Positions 12,040 through 23,800 of a DNA stretch of 64,000 nucleotides are shown here, piece after piece (position 1 is the stretch's first letter; each line of letters starts with the position of its first letter). The stretch is taken from assembly GCA_014898425.1 (NCBI GenBank), contig RCSZ01000002.1:2356001-2420000 (forward strand). The letters run 5' to 3'. This stretch comes from Botryotinia globosa. Its lineage: Eukaryota > Ascomycota > Leotiomycetes > Helotiales > Sclerotiniaceae. Under the pieces are notes generated by a model, which ran no database searches, was not told where the DNA came from, and worked only from the letters and a program-made list of their open reading frames with translations. The translations under genes and the position numbers were made by a program.

Positions 12040-13446
12040 ATGTCTGATCCCCAAAATCCTAATATTAAAAGTAGAAACACCCCACAATGGGCGCTCTATC
12101 AACGAGAGATGTTTTGGAAGGACAACACTGGAGAAGTCCCTCCATTTAGTACAGACCCAGGAGATCTTGAAGATTTGGCGAAAGAATCGTTGACAAAAGG
12201 CGGATGGTAAAATTGAGCTTGAGCATACCTACACATCATCTCGATACTTATATGGTTAATAGGTATTACGCTTCATGCAACGCAGGCCAGTCTTACACTC
12301 ATCTCGCGAATCGGCAGGCGTTCTATCGCTACCGTATTGTTCCTCGAATGCTCGTCGACACAAACAATCGCGATACGAAGACGGAAATATTTGGCCACAA
12401 GGTCAGCGCACCAATCGGATTCGCACCTATCGGCATTAACAAGATGTATAATCCATTGGCTGAGTTGCCCGTAGCTAAGGTTGCAAAAGAACTAAATCTG
12501 CCATATTGTTTATCAACAGCAGGATCGACCTCGATTGAAGATGTAGGAGCCGCGAATGGTGCCGGACCACGATTTTTTCAATTATATATGCCGCATGATG
12601 ATGAGTTGACCTTGAGCTCGTTACAAAGAGCACATGATAGCGGCTTTACAGCTTGTATCTTGACATTAGATACATGGCAATTGGCCTGGAGACACCGTGA
12701 CGCTGCAAACTCGAATTATGCTTTCTATCATGGTGTAGGGGCCGATTTGGGGCTGTCTGATCCCGTTTTTCAAAAACGGTTGAAAGAAGCCGGCATCGAT
12801 CCAGAAAAGCAACCGAATGAGGCCGGCGAGATGTGGATTGATAATGTTTGGCACGGACGCGCTTGGTCCTGGGAGAAAATGCCTTGGCTCATGGAGCAAT
12901 GGAAAAGAATCAGCGGCGGCAAACCTTTCTGTTTAAAGGGTATCCAACATGCTGCAGACGCAAGAAAGGCTGTTCAGCTTGGCGTTGATGGCATAGTCGT
13001 GTCTAATCATGCTGGGAGGCAGGTTGATGGAGCTTGTGCAAGCTTAGATGCACTGGAAAAGATTACCAATGGTAGGTGGTTGTTCCTCAGTGCTTATCAA
13101 GCTGCACCTTTTACATTCTACGGTAAATTATAAACGATACTGATGCTTCTTTTTAGCTGTAGGCGACAAGACTTATATCATGTTCGACTCAGGAGTTCGT
13201 GGAGCAGCTGATGTATTCAAAGCCTTAGCTCTTGGAGCGAAATTCGTCTTCGTCGGAAGATTATGGGTTTGGGGATTAAGTATCAAGGGTGAGCTGGGCG
13301 TTCGACATGTCATGAAGTCTCTCTTAGCCGACTTCGATATCTTGATGAATGTATCCGGATATCAGAGTGTGGAACAGATCGATAGGGATAGCATTGAGAG
13401 TCTCCCGAATTCTGCATGTATGATTGCAGAGAAGTCGAAATTATGA
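12040..13446 (+). CDS. FMN-dependent 2-hydroxyacid oxidase, lactate 2-monooxygenase-like, with C-terminal SKL
   Basis: Exons 12040-12206, 12263-13071 and 13157-13446 give 421 residues. The ATG at 12040 fits homologues better than the upstream in-frame non-ATG extension. Family active-site positions are present: the Tyr of YYASCNAG, FFQLYMPHD, the TLDT Asp, the LKGI Lys, and SNHAGRQ with catalytic His and Arg. The usual second Gly of SNHGGRQ is Ala. The FMN phosphate region IMFDSGVRGAADVFKALALGA follows. Members oxidise L-lactate or related 2-hydroxyacids, giving pyruvate and H2O2, or acetate and CO2. The last three residues are SKL, the canonical PTS1 signal, so a peroxisomal location is inferred. 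A second FMN enzyme follows on the same strand after 485 bp. Confidence 0.88.
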
Positions 13447-13931
13447 AGACCTCGATATAAAGACATCGATATAATATTTTGTAGAAACTATACTATGAAT
13501 AAATTGAAGCAGATTCGACATGTTTGGTTTTCCTTCTTGGTTTTCCTTCTCAATTGATGATCTGTACAATCACATCATTCATTGCTTGAGTGATAATCGA
13601 ATGATGATTCGAAAAGTAGAATGTTGTAAGATCTTACATAGTTCCATCTATAACATATTAATAAGCATCGATTGGACAATGACATACATCATATTGGCCA
13701 ATCAAGCATTGGCTTGGCTGTTGTCTGAGCTCGGCATCAATTAGCACGAGCTTGCATCACCACAAGAGCGGCAGCAATTCCGACTCGCATTAAATTCAAC
13801 GACTTATTAGATATGTAATTATATTCCGTTTCAAGAATTGTTATTTCTTAAGTCGTCCTTCTTCTCACATATTTGGTTATGATTTTGATGAAAGCCATCA
13901 AGAGGAAATAAGTCCCATCAGTTATCTTAAA
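13447..13931. other. Spacer between the two tandem flavoenzyme genes
   Basis: 485 bp holding the end of the first transcript and the promoter of the second. Nothing specific is recognised. Confidence 0.4.
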
Positions 13932-15531
13932 ATGCCGCGTAGTATATCAGTGAAGGAGATTTCACAGCACAGAATTCCCTCAGATTTATGGGTTGTGGTC
14001 AATGACACAGTTTATGATTTGACAGATTTTGTCCCCGAACACCCTGGAGGTGCTAGCAGTGAGTGAATTCTTTGACCTGCCTATTATCTCTCACTGACCC
14101 CCTCATCCAGTAATTCTACGGTATGCTGGCCGCGATGCTTCAAAAGCTTACGCTGAAATCCATGCACCCTCCTTAATATCATCCTCACTTCCAGCCTCGA
14201 AAGTCTTGGGAACAGTCGATTCCTCTACTATAACGGAAGAATGGATTAAACCTCCGCCTGAAGTTTCAAAGACTCTAGCCCCTGGCTCTAAGCCTTCTCT
14301 TGATAATCTCATAAACACGCACGATTTTGTAACTGCTGCGGAGTCATTACTTACACCGAAAACTTGGGCATTTTATTCTTCCGCAGCTACAGATCTCATA
14401 ACCAAAGGTCGAAATTCTTCCACATATGCAGATATTAGTCTTCGTCCTAGAATACTGAGGAACGTCAAAGATGTTAGCACGAGGACTACAATGCTTGGTA
14501 ATCAGATGGAAGTGCCAATATTCTGCTCACCAGCAGCAATGGCAAAATTAGTACATCCACAAGGTGAGCGGGAGCTAGCTCGCGGGCTAAAATCTGCGGG
14601 ATCGGCAATGACCGTCAGTACGAACGCTAGTTTTCCAATTGCGGAGATATTCGAGGCCGCGTCTGAAGACCATTCGCAGACTTCCGATGGTAGGAAAGAG
14701 CTTCCGATATTTTTCCAGCTTTACGTTGACAAGGAAAGACACAAATCTGAGAAGCTTCTACAAGATGTGGAAAAACTCGGTGTCAAGGCAATATTTGTGA
14801 CTGTTGATGCACCGGTCCCTGGAAAGCGAGAAGCGGATGAAAGAGTAAAGGCAGATGAGAGTTTATCTACACCAATGAGTGGTGCAAAAGCTAAGAATGA
14901 TAAGAAAGGCGGTGCGTTGGGAAGGATAATGGGTGCTTACATTGATGCTACACTTTCATGGTCAGATATCGCCTGGTTACGAAAATGTACCAAGCTTCCT
15001 ATTTTACTGAAAGGTGTACAAACCTCGCTCGATGCAAAAATGGCGCTCAATTATGGAATAGATGGGATTTTGATAAGTAATCATGGTGGTAGAAGTTTGG
15101 ACACAAGTCCAGCTTCGATACTGGTTTTGTTGGAATTGCAGAAGAATGCACCCGAAGTTTTCGACGGAATGGAAGTTTTTATCGATGGTGGGATTATGAG
15201 AGGAACAGATATATTTAAAGCATTGTGCCTAGGAGCCAAAGCTATAGGAATTGGTCGTGGCTTTTTGTTTGCTCTGGGCTGGGGTCATGAGGGCGTAGAG
15301 AAATATATCGAGAGTGAGTTATAACCTCAAAGACAGTTACGTTCTTGATCGATATCCTAACAACACACAGTTTTGAAAGACGAGCTGGAGACAACAATGA
15401 GGATGATGGGTATTACCGACTTGTCACAAGTACATCCCGGCATGTTGAATACGAGAGCAGTAGATCATCTGATTCCAGGCGGAGAGGAGGATCATCCATA
15501 TGCGAAATGGAGACCGAAAGCAAGAATATAA
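13932..15531 (+). CDS. Flavocytochrome b2-like protein (cytochrome b5 domain plus FMN dehydrogenase domain)
   Basis: Exons 13932-14058, 14111-15313 and 15371-15531 give 496 residues. Residues 1-75 are a cytochrome b5 domain with both haem ligands visible: His37 in PEHPGG and His60 in EIHAP. The rest is an FMN hydroxyacid dehydrogenase domain with QLYVDKER, the TVDAP Asp, LLKGVQ and SNHGGRSLD. In yeast flavocytochrome b2 this architecture oxidises L-lactate and passes electrons to cytochrome c. Two points differ. There is no mitochondrial presequence; the protein starts directly with the b5 domain. The catalytic Tyr of WAYYSS is Phe (WAFYSSAA, residue about 130). The C-terminus KARI fits a relaxed PTS1 pattern. 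Lactate may therefore not be the substrate. Confidence 0.9.
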
Positions 15532-16157
15532 GTCTAGTAGTTGACAGAAATACTCGGGAATTACCTCAAACCTATGAATACCTACAGAAGCCATGCTTCC
15601 CAGTTTTCACCACTTTTCACATTTCTCGGCGCACACAGCAGGATGTGATACCATGCGGGAGCGGTCCAGAGCCATGTTCCTGAAACTATCATTCCGTCCA
15701 CAGGTGCTATTCAATCTTCTTCCAATCTAACAATACATTGAAACAAGCCAAGACGATTTGTGAATGTTTATTTACGATGAGGTCCACGGGTATTGGAGTA
15801 AAGACCAGTGAATGCAAACATTTTGCTTCGGGTGCACTTAGCGAAGAGATTTCCGTAGAATCGCCATGATCCCGGAAAAGAAAATCAAAGCTATTGGGTC
15901 TTTTAGTGGTGAATAATAATGTTCGCAAATTCAGTTTTTTGTTCTGAATCTATGTATTCTGCTATAGTACGATTTATTACTCTGTGAATGAACAGGCAAT
16001 GTTCCAACCGCTTCATTTCTGTCTATATAAAGTAACCCTCTCTTTTCACCACCGCCCTTTTACTTCTGTAACATCAACTATCGCATCTCTTTATTTAATC
16101 GTAGAACAGCACATCAAATCTAAACACCAAGTCTGCCTACCTCCTTGAGAATTTTTA
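15532..16157. other. Spacer with promoter of the orphan gene at 16,158
   Basis: 626 bp without a credible gene. The last 130 bases before the next ATG are rich in C and T, with TATAAAGTAAC near 16,026, which resembles a core promoter. Confidence 0.4.
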
Positions 16158-16769
16158 ATGGCCATCATGTCTGCATACCCTAGACTGACACCCGACCTCC
16201 AAAGAGCAGAAGCATCTCCTACCCAAGAAACCCCAAACTATCTCTATCTCTGCGTCTTGGAATGCGAGAACGGTTGCCCTTTCCAATTTGAGTTTACCTT
16301 AGCCACCGGCAACGCTTCTGACATACAATCTCTCACTCGACATGATTTGGTGTATATATGTCCTTGTGCCGCAACAGAAGAATGTGGAAAAGTAGGCCTA
16401 AGCTACCACCAAAGTCGTCTCCGCCATTCAAGCCAGAGAGTTCTCACAATGATCCAAATCGCTAAAATCAAAAACCAAGATCTTTTATGCGATGTTCTTC
16501 GCAAGTGTGGTCCGGGAGTAGATATGTTCGATGTGACCAGCTGGTATCTATGGGCTTTGGACACACTTGTTTGGGAGAATAGAACTGGGAGGATTCTCGA
16601 TATCTACTGGGAATTTAGTTTTGATACATTAGACGACGCGACCGAGAGGTTTACACGCGCTAGTATCGTGCAAGGGAAAATTGTGGAGGGGTTCGAAAAT
16701 GAACTTGCAGATGGTGTGAAGATTCCGGTGTTTGATATGGCGGGATATTCAGAGATGATTGGACTTTGA
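16158..16769 (+). CDS. Orphan protein of unknown function
   Basis: Single 203-residue frame from an ATG at 16158; a second Met three codons on is an alternative start. I do not recognise a family. The protein has no signal peptide or membrane segment. It carries a cluster of six Cys between residues about 32 and 80 (LCVLECENGC, then ICPCAATEECGK), which could bind metal or form a small fold, then a Trp-rich middle (SWYLWALDTLVW) and an acidic tail. Codon use is regular, and the upstream region looks like a promoter, so it is probably expressed. It precedes the SET-like gene on the same strand. Confidence 0.6.
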   Translation: MAIMSAYPRLTPDLQRAEASPTQETPNYLYLCVLECENGCPFQFEFTLATGNASDIQSLTRHDLVYICPCAATEECGKVGLSYHQSRLRHSSQRVLTMIQIAKIKNQDLLCDVLRKCGPGVDMFDVTSWYLWALDTLVWENRTGRILDIYWEFSFDTLDDATERFTRASIVQGKIVEGFENELADGVKIPVFDMAGYSEMIGL

Positions 16770-17692
16770 ATGGGTGCTTGAAACTTAAGAGAGTGATATT
16801 GCCGATGGTTTTTGTCAAAGATCTCAATTAGAATATGAGAGTCATGGGATAGTATCTGGAAATCGATGGTGTATGCGGTGTAATCTCGAACAAGCCCTGT
16901 TTGCTATGTTTGTACCTGAGTTGTGATATATATATATATATGTGCTCGTTAGTGCTTTGGTTTAACGTATTATCCCAGGTGGCCTCCTTTGCTCCTGCAA
17001 CAATAATATTTTGGCATTCCCAATGATGGATCATAACTCCTCCTTCGAATGTTTAAATTTCAGTCAGGCTAAGATGAACCAATCTGATTGGGCAAGAACG
17101 ATCAAGGCAAATCGTAAACTTGATAAAGTAGTAGACTGAAAGACTACTTCATTTCTGAATTGTGGAAGCATGAGGGAGGTATTTGGTGTCTCGGATAAAA
17201 CTTTGTTGATTCTGTCTGATGCTAAGAAGCAATCGACACTTGGAATTGTTTGATTGTTATATGTATTTTTAAGTTGAGAGGTCATTTAAACTCTGACACG
17301 CCGAGTAATTATAACGATCTAGGTTCTTCTCGTTCTCTTCGTTGTTGCAGTGTTCCAGGTAGATTCGTCGTTCTTGGTAATTCCCAGCTTATGATAATCT
17401 CATCGAAGTCAGTACTTTGAGTGGTAGAACAGTTCGACAGGATTTGCCAAACTCACTGAAATCATGCTTAAAATGTAGAATAATCAATGAACTCGATGTT
17501 TGTAAACTCATTCGGCTCTTCTTTCTCGGTATGGATCTTTATATACCTCTTTCCTGTTGCATAACTACTTCTTGCTATACCTCGTACGAAATTATACTCT
17601 CTCTTTTTCATTCATGATAAATCAAAGCGAGTCACACGTACTTAATAAAATAACCTTCCGTCTTTTCAACCAATTCTCAATTCAAAATTCAA
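16770..17692. other. Spacer with an AT dinucleotide run
   Basis: 923 bp with no credible gene. A TATATATATATA tract lies near 16,926-16,941. The 17,500-17,690 stretch is pyrimidine-rich and probably the promoter and leader of the next gene. Confidence 0.4.
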
Positions 17693-18610
17693 ATGTTTAT
17701 TGGAAGACATCAACCAGGCGTGATAAGTGGCGTCACTCCTGGAGGAGAGACTGCGGCTGGGGTTGAGGTTGACATGCTTTCTGGTACAGTTGTACATCGA
17801 GACACGGTATTATTCTGGATGCCTCCAGAAGCTGGTGAGCCTGAAAATTATACGACATCTTACGATACTTTCCCACCAGAGGCTGCTGTTCTCCGTGGTC
17901 TCCCATTTTTGAATCTTCCCGTAAATGCATTTTCTCACCTAGAGCCACCGGGTGTGAGTTTCTACGACAGCTTTACCAGGAATGCTCTACGCCACCCTTC
18001 ACTTGTTGGAACCAGCAGCGGATTCGTTGTGCCCACCCATGGTATTCCTTTCACCCATAGTTGCTTTCCTAACGCTATCTGTTCCGCTGACTTTTACGAG
18101 AGAACAATCGAGGTCCGACTTACCAGGAATGTCGCACTTCATGAAGCAATCACCCTTCCATATTGCCCTTTGAATGTGGAAAAAGATGACAAAGAGTCTT
18201 ATTTGAAACAGTTTCATGGAATTGAACTCCATGAATGTCCTTGGGGATGTGAAAAGTTAACCAATTTTCTCGGCGCCGAAAGAAGAGCAGAATTCTTCCG
18301 GATTTATTTTGAGATAGATACGATACTACTTGGTGGCGAATTTGAAATTCAGGTTCATTTAGCATATAAGATAGCCTGTGAGCAACACCTCGAAGCTTAC
18401 TTGTGGCCATTCTTATCGAAAGCTGAGTTGCACGCTCGCAAATATGATTTCCCTTGCCGCGGAGGTATTCATAGGATGTTAATTACAGTCATGGAAGAAC
18501 AAAGAGGTATCAATCACCCTTCAGTTGAATTGGCAAGAAAGTTTGAACACTGTGCGTCTGGCTTGGGAGAAAATCAGAGAGTGGATGGGGATGTAAACAC
18601 TTATTATTAG
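17693..18610 (+). CDS. SET-domain-like protein with divergent signature
   Basis: Single 305-residue frame from an ATG at 17693. Residues about 105-165 resemble the C-terminal half of a SMYD-type SET domain. GIPFTHSCFPNA (117-128) corresponds to the NHSCxPN SAM-pocket motif, with Thr replacing the first Asn. RNVALHEAITLPYC (145-158) corresponds to the segment ending in the catalytic Tyr. A Cys-containing stretch (LHECPWGCEK) follows where post-SET Cys often lie, and the C-terminal third is helical. SET proteins methylate lysines on histones or other proteins. The N-terminal SET portion is not recognisable, so the protein may be divergent, inactive or specialised. Family assignment rests on these motifs alone. 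Confidence 0.6.
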   Translation: MFIGRHQPGVISGVTPGGETAAGVEVDMLSGTVVHRDTVLFWMPPEAGEPENYTTSYDTFPPEAAVLRGLPFLNLPVNAFSHLEPPGVSFYDSFTRNALRHPSLVGTSSGFVVPTHGIPFTHSCFPNAICSADFYERTIEVRLTRNVALHEAITLPYCPLNVEKDDKESYLKQFHGIELHECPWGCEKLTNFLGAERRAEFFRIYFEIDTILLGGEFEIQVHLAYKIACEQHLEAYLWPFLSKAELHARKYDFPCRGGIHRMLITVMEEQRGINHPSVELARKFEHCASGLGENQRVDGDVNTYY

Positions 18611-20649
18611 TGGCGATTGAATGGACTTCAGGAACTGCAGTATTTTTCTCGTGCATGCTTTTCAATGATATTCTTTTAGCATAGCTATCTTGAGATGTTG
18701 GCTAGTAAGTGATAGTTGAGGAATGATGGAAGTTTGAAGCATGCTATTTGTCTATCTTCCTTGAAGATCATCTGCACTGTGGTTTAAAGTGTTCACTGGG
18801 ACGTGCAAGGCATTTTATCTTTTCGAACTATCGATTAAAATAAATCAATATTCATGAGAACCTGGCTCCCCAGAGAATGATGAACAACTTAAAGCTTGTC
18901 GCTAAGATATAAAATTCGTCTCCTGTTTCAAGCCAATCGGCTATCACAATTCAGTCCTTGTGGTGATATGTCACCAAGATAGCTCATGATCTTTTCTCAT
19001 GCATTGCATTCTTTTCCTCCGTGTATCTCGAAATACTGAGCCAGCTTTCCCGCAAACACTTGAGGTAGAAGATGGACATCACGAATCCGAGCTTTAATTT
19101 TTAGCTATAGCATAAACGCAAATCTGAGTCGAGGATGTTTCTTCAACGACCACTTCGACTATAAATAGAGGTTCTCGATAACAAATATCCAAACAAGTCA
19201 ATCAATGTATTTTCTATAAGCAACCTATGCCTCTTGTTTCGAATTAGATACTATTCCCTCTTTTTGGTAGGAACTTACATTGAATTTACCCCTCGGTTAA
19301 GTGATGGAAATCATGTATATACTGTGATCATGCCTCTCTTCACACTCATTCATCCACATTCTTCCCTCAGAATATGATTCGATAGACAGAGAGCTTCTTA
19401 TCCCATCTCTAACAACTAAATATAATCACTGCATACTCGCAGATGAGATCACCCAGCATCGGGTTGATCTCAACCACCAGTGAATACTCTCCAAAATGTA
19501 CAAATTTTATTTGTTAATATTTTCCAACTCATATTGAGTAGATGCAACTCTTGACTTCTCATCTTCCGACAATATAACTAACTATTACATTGCCTCTTAG
19601 TACTCTAAAAACACTCTTTTGAATTCGCAATTCACTAGCTGAATTTATCATAATCATCTAGAGATACCTTATACCTCGATTCACTCATCCAGCGCATGCA
19701 TATCTAGGTAATTACTCAACTATAGATCTACCTTATAAAATCCAACCAGAGAAATTCATCCGACTATCTAGAATAGCTCGAGACGGAATCGTGAGATTGA
19801 GATATTGCCACATCAATCATATTTACTAGGTATTCCAAGGTTCTTCGGACGATGCAATGCAGGTGTATTCTGTAGTATCATATGAATATTTACGCTAGTA
19901 AGAAGATTAACGAAAATGATCACCCACCCTCCTACCTACCAAACTGTCAAAGTAACATCACCCACCAAAGAAATCCTCATCTAACAGACTCATGATATCG
20001 TCTCACAAAAAGTCCATCAGAATCACATCACCGTCATCATCAATTCCACTTCCTATTTTCTCATTCCAGTTCTTAACCTTCACTGAACCGACTGACCACT
20101 TCGTAAGATTAAATTTCCATAAATAATATCTTTCTCGCAAGTACGTAGATCCACAGCCCTCAGAAATCGTTGTATGAAAGTACTCGTAGGTAGCTAGGTA
20201 GGTAGTCGAGGATATACATTTACTCCACTTTCATACCTTTATACTCGCAACGAACTCGCAAACAAACTCGCAAAAAGAACACAACCATAGGTACCTAGAG
20301 AGCTTAAAGAAACAATGCACTGTCCATTATTCTAAGATGAACTATCATCCTGAAAATCGAAATCCCTAAAAAGAGCTTCATGAACGAGTCTAAATGCGTG
20401 AAGAATATGTACATATAACAAATAGGCTTAATTTAAGTGCGATTCATCTCCACTTTATGTGTCTTATCTAGTTTTGACTACAAACAGATATATAGACACC
20501 TCCTATCTTCAAATTTATTTATGATGATCCAGCAATCACCTCTTGGTTCGATATATCCTTCGAATCTAGCCCCAGGCATTTACAGAAGTATTCCTCTTCC
20601 TCTCGCATCCAGCGAACTTCGCCATCCCCCGTTTTCCGCCCCAAGGCAC
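18611..20649. other. Gene-poor spacer
   Basis: About 2 kb with no supported gene. Several TAGGTA/TACCTA-type motifs occur, for example near 20,187-20,205. The frame at 20437-20817 on the plus strand is mostly the reverse of the small minus-strand gene candidate and has poor codon quality. Confidence 0.4.
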
Positions 20650-20889
20650 CTAATACACCTCCCTATATCGCGATCTTTCATCCTCACCCTTCTTCTCCCT
20701 CGTATCCTCCCCTACCAGACCCCTCCCATCTACTTTCCTCCTCTCTCTACAGATCTCACAAATCTCCTTCATATTCTTATAAATCTCCTCCGTGCTCGTA
20801 CACTCACCTCTCCGTAACTTCCGACATAAAATGTGGCTTGTGGTGTCGTGGTGATGACACGTGTAGGTGGTGATGTATTCTGTGCACAT
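20650..20889 (-). CDS. Possible small Cys-rich protein
   Basis: A 79-residue frame begins MCTEYITTYTCHHHDTTSH and continues with LCRKLRRGEC, then EICEICRERRK and a charged tail. The start MC, spaced single Cys, His cluster and a late CxxC are reminiscent of short fungal proteins annotated as hypothetical in many ascomycetes. Cys and His placement could bind zinc. No signal peptide is present. It lies alone in a gene-poor stretch, and the assignment rests only on this pattern, so chance cannot be excluded. Confidence 0.4.
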   Translation of the reverse strand: MCTEYITTYTCHHHDTTSHILCRKLRRGECTSTEEIYKNMKEICEICRERRKVDGRGLVGEDTREKKGEDERSRYREVY

Positions 20890-23800
20890 TTTGGGTAGAT
20901 TGATTTTCCCGTGTTTGTCGATGGATTATTTGTAGATAGGAGGATTTAGTTATGAAGAGTTAAAAAATATTGACTCAAATGACGCGACGAACGAAAATAT
21001 TTCCGGAAGTTTCTCGAGTTTCTGTATTCGTGAAAGAGAGAAAGAATGGTACTCGAACTCAAACTTCAGTATCGCAATTGCAATTGTAATGAAGACGGGA
21101 GAAACGCAGAGCTGTGAAGAAAACTCATACCTACACATTCTAGCAATACGGCAAGAAGACCATGATTCACATTGCCGTAGAAATATAACCAGCATTTCTG
21201 TGAATCGCGTGCGGATGTGAATAGTGCAGTTGATTCACACAGGCGTTAAGGTACATTAGCTGCTAATTTGTCAAAGAAAGTAGGTTTGAAGAAGTGAGAA
21301 TTTTCAGTCTAGATTTACGGGTTAGGTTGGACTAAGAGATTGGCTGTAGGAATTATGAGGCATATTGACTGTGTAGATTGTGAATGGTGTGATTTATCCA
21401 CTCTAATTATCCATCATGCAACTATAAATCTAAAATGATTTGTATAGATTATCTTTGAATCTTCTTTATGAACGGAGTGATTCACTATCGAGTTCGATAT
21501 GAGGAATCTAATGACTTCCATATAAGCAATTAGAGTAGTCTCGAGCAATTCTACAATAATATGAAAGTAATTCACTATATATAATACCACAGGGAGATAT
21601 ATATCATGATTACTTGTTGTCCACATCGATACTACCATGGGCCAGTGGCTATATCGACATACTAGAAGCTCGCATCTAGTCCCTTAATCCAAATCGCGCG
21701 CGTTGAATAATCACTTGGTAGATCACCTCAATTGCCTAAAGAAGACTTCCTAATGAGGGAGATGTTCATCGGGAGATCACTGGAACTCCAAATATACTAT
21801 TCCCGCTTTCTGGTAGAAGAGACACTTTTGTCCTCGTCCACCACATGATTACGCTTCCATACCCACTCGTCCGAAAGTCCGAAAACGTGAGATTTGAGTT
21901 CCAAATCTGGAGATATATAATCATCTCATTCGCGTCGTCCGTTCATATCATGCGGTATCCATAGCATTACGTCCAATTTGTCCATCCGATATGATACAAC
22001 GAAAATCAGGTAAGATGCACTTCAAAAGTATCGAGCACGTACAGATCTGATTTTCTAATTCATATTATCAGCTGCCCAAGGTCACCCAACGCATCTATTC
22101 CAGATTACGTCATGACTTGAAGTTTGCGAATTGGTGTTTGCAGTGTTTTCTCATCGGAGATAAAAATTTGTCATTGTGAGCATCTTTGAAATATAATATC
22201 GTCCGATCGTCTGGCACAGCATGCATCCCTTTTTTCAGACACAAGATGAGCTTCGAACTGTCATAAATCAGATGTCAATAGATAGGTAATTCTGAGAATA
22301 TGATTACCAGTAGATGCAGGGACTGATATGACACGTACCAATTGGGAAACATCAAGATCAGGAATTCCACCGTCATGCTTCAAAGCATCCACGAATATCT
22401 GAAGGATCAATGCAAAGTTTACTCTCAGCAATTCTCCATCAACCCATACACACACTAGTAGACATCCACATCTTTCATTTGTTCAATGCAAGGGAAGCGG
22501 TCGAGAAGAATGTAACTGTCTGAATATCAGTCACCGAGGAGATTCCAATGCGATCGTCGGATTTACCGCATTTGATGGCACATAGGATCCATAAAAGCGG
22601 AAGAAGCTAGGCTCGTACGGAAGGATTATGAGATAGACGAGATATTTATATGATGCTTGCACGATCCCAACCGGAAAGCGTGCCGTTCGGCAACGGCATC
22701 TAGTTCCGAAAGAAGAAGCACTCATAGAATCTGATCGCAGCAAGCAATTAGGCGATCCGATACCGGAAACCGCAGTTCTCGCGATGATCATGCTTGCTTT
22801 CTATTGGATTCCAGGCCTTTAATTTCGAATGGAGATGTGGAAGATTTACGTTAGAGCCCTCAGTTATCATTCCACTTGGATAAAAATCATGAGAACATGA
22901 GATCCTTCCGATTAATGGTTATGAAGGGCGAGAATTTCGATGTAAAGCTAGGTCTAAAAGTTCCGAAGATCGATGTGATCATGTGTGACTTCCACCATTT
23001 CAAAAAAAAAACATGAGATATGAAACCGACAGATTGCTTGATAGACAAAATCGATTATCTGTAGGGGTTCACAGATCTCGGTCTGTCAGATCTCGTGGCA
23101 AAAGTAATTTTGTAAGCAAATCTGGTGCAACCGAATACCAAAACACTGGAATAGATCCGGATTAATTCTCAAGAGCCGTGCGACGTGCAACCTTGTGCTT
23201 TAGTAGGACAATTGAACATTCCTCCTTTTGGCCGCACATTTACTGCAACAAGGTCGATCGCCATCATCTCAATGACGTGTATGTTTAAGGCTGAGGCGCA
23301 GAAAAGAAAAAGAAAAGTAAGACGCAGAAAAGAATCATTGGAGTAGAACTTTCTACTGTGTCGATTGAAGCCAATTCGTAGAATTTGTCGAAATAATGAA
23401 ACAATAAACTTGCTGTCCGATTAAGCATAACTTTCCATGTAGTGCAGTGGTGGAATGCCACCAGATCTCTCCAAGAATGTACAGATGACAATCGGTGGCT
23501 ACTTGATCTGCGATCAACAGCCATACGACGATATCCTCGAACGGCCACAGATCCCGGGTCGGACTATTAATTTGGGCTTCTCCAGATAGGTATAGATCTT
23601 CGATCGTTCGAGGGTTGCGACACGCCATCTTCCATTGTGAGTTCAAGTGTCATTGAAGCCAGTGTTTCCGATAGCCCGGACTGCAGTCCATTGTAAGATT
23701 CTAGTTTCGAGATTCTGAAGACATCATCAGCGAACTCACAAATTCGATTTTTTAAACAATTTTGATATGAAAACTATTTCAGCAATCAAAACAATCTCAA

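Noticed and set aside
20437..20817. 126-codon plus-strand Pro/Leu/Ser-rich frame
   Set aside because: Overlaps the minus-strand Cys/His candidate and has low-complexity composition.
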